Below, piece by piece: positions 56,788 through 64,000 of a DNA stretch of 64,000 nucleotides. Where the stretch lies: the NCBI GenBank assembly GCA_949358305.1, contig OX442318.1, positions 14,552,517 to 14,616,516 of the forward strand, read 5' to 3'. This stretch comes from Strigamia acuminata. Taxonomy: Eukaryota > Arthropoda > Chilopoda > Geophilomorpha > Linotaeniidae. Below the pieces are notes generated by a model. It saw only the letters and a program-made list of their open reading frames with translations, was not told the origin of the DNA and ran no database searches. The translations under genes were made by a program, and so were the position numbers. Position 1 is the first letter of the stretch. Every line of letters begins with the position of its first letter.

Positions 56788-57500
56788 AAATAGAAGGTAG
56801 CGACGTCACTCGGGAGTCCGGAAGTGGACGACGTCGCAGCTCGATTGTGATTGGTCGAACGAACCACATGTTGATGTAACGTGGAGCAAAATCACATGTG
56901 TGGAGACTTCGTCAAAACAACAACAAAAACATTGAAGGAATATAGATCAATCATCAATCGAACGAATAACAGGATTTACAAGGAAGTCCGGACGGAACAA
57001 TCATCAACACCACGATGAATCAAGATTTTCGACCGCCGCCAAAACCGAAGAAGCCGGTACACGAAGAGGTAGTAAAAAATCGAATTAAGTCGAGAAAACT
57101 AAGGATAAGAGATCCAAAATAATAGTTATAATTATTCGTAAATTGTGCGTGTCATAAAAGTAAAATTTATCGATGATCGTAAGGGACGAAACGAAATAAG
57201 TCGTAAATACGGAGACGCGATCACAAAACTGATAAAAGATCGAGATAAGCATGGAATATCGCTAAGAAGGCTAAAACTAAGTTAAAAGCTATCAGAAATA
57301 ATTAGTTTTATGTGACAAAATTAGTAAATATTGGCAAAAACTTGAGAAAAGCGACATGAAAATACGTCGCGATATACGAAAAGCGCCATCTGGTGAGAAG
57401 TTTATGAAACGTAAAAATTAAGAAAATGACACACGCAATTGAGAATAATTTAGTAAAAGATAAGAAATTAATGAAATTTAATTTATAGACAAGGAAAGCA
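56788..57500 (+). other. Element 2 pol-ORF3 spacer
   Basis: Purine-rich, about 0.7 kb. Contains a 35-codon ORF (57015-57122) and an acceptor-like TTTAATTTATAG ending at 57488. Otherwise no coding signal. Confidence 0.5.
57015..57068 (+). CDS. Element 2 candidate first exon of ORF3
   Basis: ATG plus 17 codons (Pro/Lys-rich, MNQDFRPPPKPKKPVHEE) stop at a donor-like GAG|GTAGTA. Joined to the acceptor at 57488|57489, the reading frame runs ACA AGG AAA GCA straight into the ATG of ORF3 in phase. Unspliced, the small ORF would end at 57122. The phase match has a one-in-three chance of being accidental. Confidence 0.4.
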
Positions 57501-60500
57501 ATGGAATCATGGGACGCTTTACCCAAAAACGCAAGAGTTCCACGAACCTTCTATCGGGGAAGAATCCATCGAAAGTTGAGAAGAATATTCGAGCGGAGAG
57601 GCTACAAACCAGCCAATGTCAGAAAATTCATCTCATTAGCCATGCAACGACGCTGGGGAACCTTGAAGAGATTATTCAAGGGTTTCAAAACTTGTTTCCA
57701 TGAAATGTTGCGCCTAATTTCAATATTAACGGACACACACGGACCAATTTGGAACGAATTAATAGGTGAAGATTTTCCGATGACTCCAGAAGAAGCAGAG
57801 GATTATGTTATTTATTGTGACCCGGCGACAAATCGAGTTCAATTTGCACGGCAAGTGATGAATCGACTTCAGGAGGGCATGGCGGATGTGGCAGCAAAAT
57901 ATTTGGAGGCCAAAGCGAAGTGGCAAGCAGAGCAGGCGTTACTGGACGAGCCAGATTTGGAGACGGTACCACCATATTACGTCACCTCACAATACGAGAT
58001 GCACCAGCTCACGATGGCCGGAGTGCTCGGTGTCCACATCACGCCAGTATCAAAGGAGAAGCCAGAGTTGCGTGATGATTTTGGCCCGCTGGTATATGTA
58101 AAAAGGCAACGACTGGAGAAAGAAGAAAAAGAACGTAGAGATAAAAGATCTCAGGACGATCAAGAGCCAAGTCCAGAGCGACGAAGAAAGACACCGCCCC
58201 AGCCAACTCGAAAAGGGGAATATTCTTCAAGGCACCCACAAAACGCCGCGCGACAGGAAAGAACGCCGCCGAAGTCAAAATCTGAAATAAGTCCGAAACG
58301 TCCACGAAGCGTAGTGCGACGTAGAGAGACTCCGCCCGAATCAGCTGAGCAATCCACCAAGCTCACACGACATCAGGAACACAGGTTGACGTCGAGAAGG
58401 AGCCCGAGACGATCGGAATTAAATCCGAAATACCACCATCTCCAAAACGAAGAATACGGAGGATGCCGACCCAAATATCGTCAGGAGTATGCACAACGAG
58501 GGAGAGAGGCAAGATCTCGAGGAGCTTTGCGTTATTCTAGAACCGAAAGGCAAAAGGAATCAACGCCGCCTAGAAGAAATGTTTCTTCACATTATCGCCA
58601 CGAACGACGTTCACAGAGCCGAAAAGGAAATTCGCCAAGTCAGCGAAAAGAGCGACAGGAGGGCCGTTCGTCGTCACAAAAGAGGGAAGATCGAAGGAGC
58701 ACGTCAAGAGATCGACGTGTAGTGCGATACGGTGGTCGTTCCTCTTTCGGAAAAGGGGAACAACGAAGTTCGGAATTGAGTCCGAGGGAAAAGCAAGGAC
58801 GTTCAAGTCGAAGTTCGTCAACCAAGCGACAAGAAGCGAAAAGTGAGGCGAAACGATCGCACCGACACTCCGAAATGCGTCCAAAACGAACAGTGACACA
58901 ACACGATGAAGATATTTTACGAATCCAAGTGAGAGAAAGCAGCGATTCATATTATTCTGCATCCGAAAATGAGTACGTGCTCGTGGACGAAGTACGAGAA
59001 ATTTCATTGGAGAGTCAAGAGAAAATGCAAATTTCTGAAGAGGAACCGGAAGAGACGCAGCTTTCTCAAGAAATAACGTCCATGATCGCTTATGAACTCG
59101 GAGAAACGGAAAAAAGTCCGACAGGGCCAAGGACGCCTCAAGCAACTCCACCGAAGTCACCAGTCATCGGCACCCACACACCAATTACGTGGACGCCTCG
59201 GTCAGTGCCTCCAACACCGACTCCGAGAAAATCACCACCTGAGACGTACAGTTTTGTCGACCTACCCACGTTGGATGAAGCTTTGGCGATAAAACATGCC
59301 CAAATCGCGAAAGGAGTTAAAGAGAGGAAATCGAAGCCGAGAATGTTACGTCCACGAGGGAGGTCATCAATCATCCGCGGAGGAAGAGATCCGAGGAGAC
59401 CCGCAAAGCCTCAAAAGGAAGTCAGACGAGAAACGGTAATGAGACCGCAAGCGGAAGTGGAAATCCGAGTTGACGAATCGCAAAAGGCGAAGGACCCACG
59501 AAAGGCGAAACCAAGAGAGCAGCAAGGGGTAAATCCACACACTTTGCCTTTCACGGAGCAAATCCCTGAAGTAAACATTACGTTGCCTGTTCCAAACTTG
59601 GCCACGGCACCCTACTCAAACAATCCCGCAATGCAGCCAGAGGAAGGGTTCGATAAAGACTATCGTCCACTTTGGGAGATGTTTCTGCGGTTTCCCCTTT
59701 GCCACCAAGGATTATTAAAGGCAAATTTAGATGAATACCAGAACGCGCAGATTCACGAAGCGGTTAACGACCTTAGAAGGAGAGCGAGAGAGTTCGTGCA
59801 GCAAGCAGTGGAACTACAAACGAAGGAGTGGCTCGGACAGTTCCAACCACTGCTGGACGCCGCGTTCTACAGAGTAATGTTTCCAGGAGTTTTCCCATCA
59901 GTCGAGACGACATTCATCGCCACCACTTTCCTGTGGACGGCCGCGTTAGGAATCCCCAACGAGATGATAGGGAACTGGACATCCATCTTAAGAGATCCGC
60001 CAGCAGTCCGAGCACAGCTAATGAGGGATGTCTTGGGGAATGGGGAAACGCCGGACCAGTGTGCGATGAGACTAAGGGCCGAGTGGGTACAGCATTACCA
60101 GAATGTGATGGCCCAACAGAAATTCCGCACTTTCGTGGAGCAGAAACAAAGGGAGTGGTCACCAATGGAACCACCTGCGCCCGCAATCGAGGAAACACCA
60201 ACAATTCTGATGGCGACCACACCAGTGATGATGTCGAACGTACATTCAACTCGAGCTAAACCGGCTGCGACCTATACGCCGATGGCACACCAATTAGCCA
60301 TGAATAGGTCAGCAAGAAACTCCGAGTCTGAGGCGTGGGGCAGTGAAATAGACCGGATTAGACGAGAAGGAAATGAGTCCTCGGCCAAAGAATCGGACGT
60401 CTCCAGAAAAGGGTTGGCCAACATCGACAAGACGCCCAAACCAGGTGCGAAGAGAAGTAAAAACCAAGATTTCGGGAAAATTCGTCACCTTTATCCGAAA

Positions 60501-60830
60501 CTGCGGTTATCCGAAGCTACGAGAACCATGCTGATCTACAGCAACACCCTGAGCCATGAAGCTCTCAAATGGCTGGAAAATGCGGCCAGAGAACCAAAAA
60601 GGGTGACCCAGCATCGAAGAGTGATCGCTGTCCGCAAGGCACCAACGGGCACACGGGAGAAATACGACATGGACTATGCGAGAGTGTTCCCGACGACCAC
60701 GGACGTTACTGAAGTTTGGCTCCATGTCAATAATGGAGCCGCGTCGGGTCCAACTCGAGGAATGCCCCGATTTTCAGTGTCTGAGAGTGAGGTACCAGTC
60801 CTGGACCCCACTGCTCAATACGAAGACTAG
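57501..60830 (+). CDS. Element 2 ORF3, env-position protein of unknown function (1,109 aa)
   Basis: Intact ORF between pol and the 3' LTR, one of the longest in this position I would expect for such elements. No signal peptide or membrane segment, so not an envelope of known kind. Residues 1-230 form a basic N-terminal domain (FYRGRIHRKLRRIFERRGYK). Residues about 215-480 are an extended Arg/Ser/Pro-rich stretch like SR proteins. An acidic patch with SENEYVLVDE and a Pro-rich part follow. Residues about 715-890 look like a folded helical domain (YRPLWEMFLRFPLCHQGLL, FYRVMFPGVFPSVETTF). A basic tail closes it. No family recognised. RNA binding or nuclear targeting is inference from composition. 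Confidence 0.8.
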   Translation: MESWDALPKNARVPRTFYRGRIHRKLRRIFERRGYKPANVRKFISLAMQRRWGTLKRLFKGFKTCFHEMLRLISILTDTHGPIWNELIGEDFPMTPEEAEDYVIYCDPATNRVQFARQVMNRLQEGMADVAAKYLEAKAKWQAEQALLDEPDLETVPPYYVTSQYEMHQLTMAGVLGVHITPVSKEKPELRDDFGPLVYVKRQRLEKEEKERRDKRSQDDQEPSPERRRKTPPQPTRKGEYSSRHPQNAARQERTPPKSKSEISPKRPRSVVRRRETPPESAEQSTKLTRHQEHRLTSRRSPRRSELNPKYHHLQNEEYGGCRPKYRQEYAQRGREARSRGALRYSRTERQKESTPPRRNVSSHYRHERRSQSRKGNSPSQRKERQEGRSSSQKREDRRSTSRDRRVVRYGGRSSFGKGEQRSSELSPREKQGRSSRSSSTKRQEAKSEAKRSHRHSEMRPKRTVTQHDEDILRIQVRESSDSYYSASENEYVLVDEVREISLESQEKMQISEEEPEETQLSQEITSMIAYELGETEKSPTGPRTPQATPPKSPVIGTHTPITWTPRSVPPTPTPRKSPPETYSFVDLPTLDEALAIKHAQIAKGVKERKSKPRMLRPRGRSSIIRGGRDPRRPAKPQKEVRRETVMRPQAEVEIRVDESQKAKDPRKAKPREQQGVNPHTLPFTEQIPEVNITLPVPNLATAPYSNNPAMQPEEGFDKDYRPLWEMFLRFPLCHQGLLKANLDEYQNAQIHEAVNDLRRRAREFVQQAVELQTKEWLGQFQPLLDAAFYRVMFPGVFPSVETTFIATTFLWTAALGIPNEMIGNWTSILRDPPAVRAQLMRDVLGNGETPDQCAMRLRAEWVQHYQNVMAQQKFRTFVEQKQREWSPMEPPAPAIEETPTILMATTPVMMSNVHSTRAKPAATYTPMAHQLAMNRSARNSESEAWGSEIDRIRREGNESSAKESDVSRKGLANIDKTPKPGAKRSKNQDFGKIRHLYPKLRLSEATRTMLIYSNTLSHEALKWLENAAREPKRVTQHRRVIAVRKAPTGTREKYDMDYARVFPTTTDVTEVWLHVNNGAASGPTRGMPRFSVSESEVPVLDPTAQYED

Positions 60831-60859
60831 GAGTGAAGGAAGAATCGGGGATCCGTCCT

Positions 60860-60869
60860 AAAAAGGAGG
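60860..60869 (+). other. Element 2 polypurine tract
   Basis: AAAAAGGAGG immediately before the right LTR, as expected for plus-strand priming. Confidence 0.7.
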
Positions 60870-61844
60870 GACCCTAGTGGTCACTAAGGAAGTAACAGAA
60901 AAAGTCTGTAAAATTATATTTTGGTTTATTATATTTTAGTTTGAGTTTTTTATGCTTCCTGTCTACAGGCAAGAAAGCTGAGCAGAGTGGGAGGAAATGT
61001 GGGTGGTTGCCAGGGTAACCAGCCCACAAGCCTCCAAACAGGAAATGAGTCCTGAGAGGAGTGAGAACTCCTCAGTATGATCACAAACTTTGCCAGAGAA
61101 ACAACACAAAAACCAACCAGTAAAACACTAGTATTTTTGTGAAAACCTCCGTGAAGTTTACATATTCCTGCATTAGCCAGTTGCTAATTTGGGAGTTTTC
61201 CTACTGCTGAAACCAGTCAGCAGCGGGATATCACGGTCTTGCCGCACAATTCACGTGCGGTGGGATTTTATTCTCATTCTTGAGTCAACTCAATTGTTGA
61301 TTTGAGATTTCGCCTTGCCGTGGAGGAAATCCGGCTAGACGTTGCGAAGAGTCGCAAATACGTCGCCACGACGACGGAGTTGCGAGCACGAGAGTTTGAC
61401 GTTACGGAAAGAGTCCGATTGATCCAGCGAGTCGACGCAAGCCGACTCGTATCAGACGATTTCCAAGGAGTTCGAGAAGTTGAGTGACGGAATAAGTCCG
61501 TTTCACCGTGGAGCGACGCCGAGCAGAATATCGAGACGAGCGTCGAAACAGAGCCGTAGCAGCGCGACGAAACGAGCCGTTATCGTCGCCGGAACGCTGG
61601 AATCGTCAAAATAACGTTTCCACGTCGATTTGAAGTTATTTCACCATTTTATCTATTATTTCTTTTCTCATTCAATTTAACTGTATAATTTCTATCATTG
61701 TAATTCTTCTCAAAGTTATTCTAAGTCAGAATAAACCATTGTGAGTTTTATATTAGAGAGTAATTTTATGATAAGTCTTGTCTAAGCATCAATAAGCTTG
61801 GAATTATTCTTTATTAACTTAAGGAGTAATTCAGGCTCATTACA
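60870..61844 (+). repeat. Element 2, 3' LTR (lacks its first 6 bases)
   Basis: 975 bp. The left LTR starts TGTAGTGACCC; here the polypurine tract runs directly into GACCC, so TGTAGT is missing. The remainder has the same length as the left LTR. Confidence 0.93.
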
Positions 61845-61848
61845 AGGT

Positions 61849-63036
61849 GACAAAGTGTAGGAATAAGTTCCAAGATCAAAGTTGAATTTTATCATTTGAT
61901 ATTCAATCATTTTATGTGTGTATTACACACATAAAATAGTGCAAATTTTAAGGTCATTGTTTACATTGTTGACTGTTTATGAAATAAAATTATTTCAGGA
62001 TCTCATTCAGAATAACAAAACAATCCTTCACATTTAATATTTTTATAATCCGTGTGTATTTTATTCATGTGCTCGCCTTGTAAGCTCCTAGGTAAACTTT
62101 AGGAAACTATGATCTATCCAGACGGCTGAGCCATTACAGGCCACCAAAAAAAAATTTAAAAGATAAAAGTAATATTAATATTACAATGATGGCCGAAATC
62201 ACCAAAGTCACTCTGATTTTACACCTTTTAACACCCCTTTTATTTCTAAGAGTGTACCAGTCAAGGTTAGTATCAGGAAGGGGCGTGTCATCTAGCGCGA
62301 AAAATTCTAACCGCGACACAATCTACCGCGACTAGGTATATTGTAGGTTCAATTCCTAAGAAGGGCTAACAAGGGGGGCGCGAACCTAACCTTACTGGTT
62401 TTTTGATAAAAAACCATTTTTTTTGGAACTTATTGTATCGTATTGTTGCGGTAGATGCGTGTCGCGGTAGATTGTGTAGCTCTAGATGTGGGGCCCCTCT
62501 AGCGCGACATTTTGCAACAGCAACACAATGTGCAGCGACACTGTGGTGGTCGCTATGTGGCGGCAGACACCTGACAAGGTCATGTGCACCTGTTGACGTC
62601 AGGATGCCCTTGTCGGCATTCAATAAACGACACGTGTAACACACACATCGTCGTCTCTTATCGAAAACAACAGACACAATGTACAGCAAAACAATGTACA
62701 GCGACAGAACTTACAGCAAATTTATTCCATTGTTTATTTATTTATATTTACTTATTTATTTTAATTTCAATTTTAATTTAAATAAAATTTAATGAAATTA
62801 CGTGTATTTTATTATGAAAATGGCAAACAAAGGCAAGCTAAGGAAAAATAAAATTTCGCGTCTACGTTTTCGTCCACGCCCCCGTTCACGTCCATGCACA
62901 TTGCTGCATATTGTGTCACGGTACGTTGTTGTTAAATTTTTAAAAAATTTTGTCGCGGTACATTGTTGTTAAATTATTAATTTTTTGATTTTTTGTGTCG
63001 CGACTTTTCTATCCTTGTTCCATTGTTGTTACATTA
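61849..63036. other. Repeat-rich non-coding region right of element 2
   Basis: No gene is supportable. Several diverged copies of units such as TGTCGCGGTA(G/C)ATTGT in both orientations (about 62,310-62,340, 62,440-62,520, 62,910-63,000) suggest an old repeat. A minus-strand 61-codon frame (62134-62319) has a hydrophobic end but no family. Confidence 0.45.
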
Positions 63037-63038
63037 TA

Positions 63039-63802
63039 CAGGGTGTCCTAAAAGTCTGGTTCCCTCCAAATATTTCCTGAGAAATTGCATCTAGGCCAAC
63101 TTTGATGAAGCGATCATATAGGAAGTTGGGTAAGAGCAATCCAATGACGTCATCAAATTTGACCTTGAAGGTCATTTTCAAGGTCATGCACTTGCTAACT
63201 TCTAAACCAATCAGGTTAGAGCAAAAAAGTCAATTACAAAGTTGTAGAGCACCATCAAATTAGTACTATCCAATTTATCTTAGTCATCTTAAGTCAAATG
63301 TTTTCTTTTAAAAAGGAGACAAATCAGCTGAAATAAAGTCAGCCATTGTGACAAAACTTAAATTTCTATTGCAAAAATACTGAATTACTTAAATAAACGT
63401 ATTCAAATGTGCATTATTATCAAAGTAAACAAGAAAAACCACTGCCTTTTTTTAATGCCTCAATAATTATTTTATCACAAGAATAAAAAATTTCACTTTG
63501 TGGAATTTTTTTTCTGATTTGCTTCCTTTTTAATAAAAAACATTTGACTTAAGATGACTAAGATAAATTGGATAGTACTAATTTGATGGTGCTCTACAAC
63601 TTTGTAATTGACTTTTTTGCTCTAACCTGATTGGTTTAGAAGTTAGCAAGTGAATGACCTTGAAAATGACCTTCAAGGTCAAATTTGATGACGTCATTGG
63701 ATTGCTCTCACCCAACTTCCTATACAATCGCTTCATCAAAGTTGACCTAGATGCAATTGCTCAGGAAATATTTGGAGAGAACCAGACTTTTAGGACACCC
63801 TG
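63039..63802. mobile_element. Non-autonomous mariner-like element with long TIRs
   Basis: 764 bp from CAGGGTGTCCTAAAAGTC to GACTTTTAGGACACCCTG, flanked by TA on each side. The arms are about 290 bp each with few mismatches; the roughly 180-bp centre is AT-rich and non-coding. The terminal CAGGGTGTCC is typical of mariner-type transposons. Confidence 0.9.
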
Positions 63803-63856
63803 TATATTGCTTTCACTTTGAACTGACATGCTCATGACAGTACTGCGTACAGTATA

Positions 63857-64000
63857 CAGGGTGTATCAGAATTCATGTTACACAGAAATAGAGGGTATAG
63901 AGAGGGACCAGGAGATCACGTTTCCACTAATCAAAAATTCCAAAAAAAATTTCCCATTTTGTTACAACCCAAAAACAATGGAAGATTTCAAATATCTCGC
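63857..64000. mobile_element. Start of a second mariner-like repeat, cut by the window edge
   Basis: CAGGGTGTATCAGAATTCAT preceded by TA resembles a mariner-type terminus different from the one 55 bases to the left. The other end is outside the window. Confidence 0.55.

Larger units (their letters stand above)
46911..61844 (+). mobile_element. Ty3/gypsy-type LTR retrotransposon, element 2 (14.9 kb, young but damaged)
   Basis: The left LTR (981 bp, TGTAGTGACC...GGCTCATTACA) and right LTR (975 bp) are flanked by the duplication AGGT (46907-46910 and 61845-61848). Order: LTR, gag (one internal stop), -1 frameshift signal, protease leader, pol, 0.7-kb spacer, 1,109-aa ORF3, polypurine tract, LTR. 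Apart from the 6-base loss at the right LTR start I saw one LTR difference (A47607 versus C61560). Visible lesions: gag TAA (50121-50123), a frame change at a T run (52716-52721), DKG in the protease triad, and Val in place of the second integrase Asp. It is not closely related to element 1. Confidence 0.96.

Noticed and set aside
62134-62319. Small minus-strand frame with a hydrophobic C-terminus
   Set aside because: Short, in repeat-rich DNA, no upstream context or family match.

Overview
The window is nuclear DNA of an animal, most likely an arthropod. All host genes have short GT-AG introns (about 50-200 bases) in AT-rich DNA. The recognisable proteins are metazoan: omega-amidase NIT2, PRDM10, the histone H4 transcription factor HINFP, and dixin. 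Tc1/mariner-type repeats with TA target duplications are present, and there is a short run of CCTAA, the usual arthropod telomere unit. I cannot name the species. No rRNA, tRNA, CRISPR or bacterial-type feature was seen.

Layout. 1-2.7 kb: a possible exon of an unknown minus-strand gene, then a complete 8-exon NIT2 gene (+). 2.7-14.5 kb: a 20-exon PRDM10 homologue (-), tail to tail with NIT2, carrying a 0.9-kb terminal-inverted-repeat element in one intron. 17.3-20.5 kb: a 7-exon gene (+) of unknown function with Sfi1-like Trp motifs. 20.3-26.5 kb: a rearranged block flanked by two copies of the junction between that gene and HINFP. Inside the block are a broken acidic coiled-coil reading frame, a palindromic minisatellite, a leucine-rich-repeat gene with one in-frame TGA, and a perfect 46-bp hairpin. 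26.4-28.2 kb: HINFP (-), 8 exons. 42.9-44.1 kb: dixin (+), 7 coding exons. 44.6-46.3 kb: gene and transposon fragments, including an MBD-like domain fused to the start of a Copia-type reverse transcriptase.

Nearly half of the window is two large, young Ty3/gypsy-type LTR retrotransposons. Element 1 (29,651-42,802, minus strand) is 13.2 kb with 1,653-bp LTRs. Element 2 (46,911-61,844, plus strand) is 14.9 kb with a 981-bp left LTR. In each, a canonical -1 frameshift signal (A AAA AAC, 6-nt spacer, stable hairpin) joins gag to pol. Each also carries a long third ORF in the env position (536 and 1,109 aa) that has no signal peptide or membrane segment and that I do not recognise. Splice acceptors sit immediately upstream of both third ORFs, and in element 2 a tiny upstream exon would join in frame. 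Element 1 looks intact. Element 2 has four visible lesions (gag stop, pro/pol frame break, altered protease triad, lost integrase Asp) although its LTRs are almost identical.

The most unusual material is the pair of env-position ORFs and their apparent splicing. After that come the MBD/Copia fragment, the leaky-looking TGA in the LRR gene, and the duplicated host-gene junction. Exon boundaries are hand-derived from splice consensus, frame continuity and family length.
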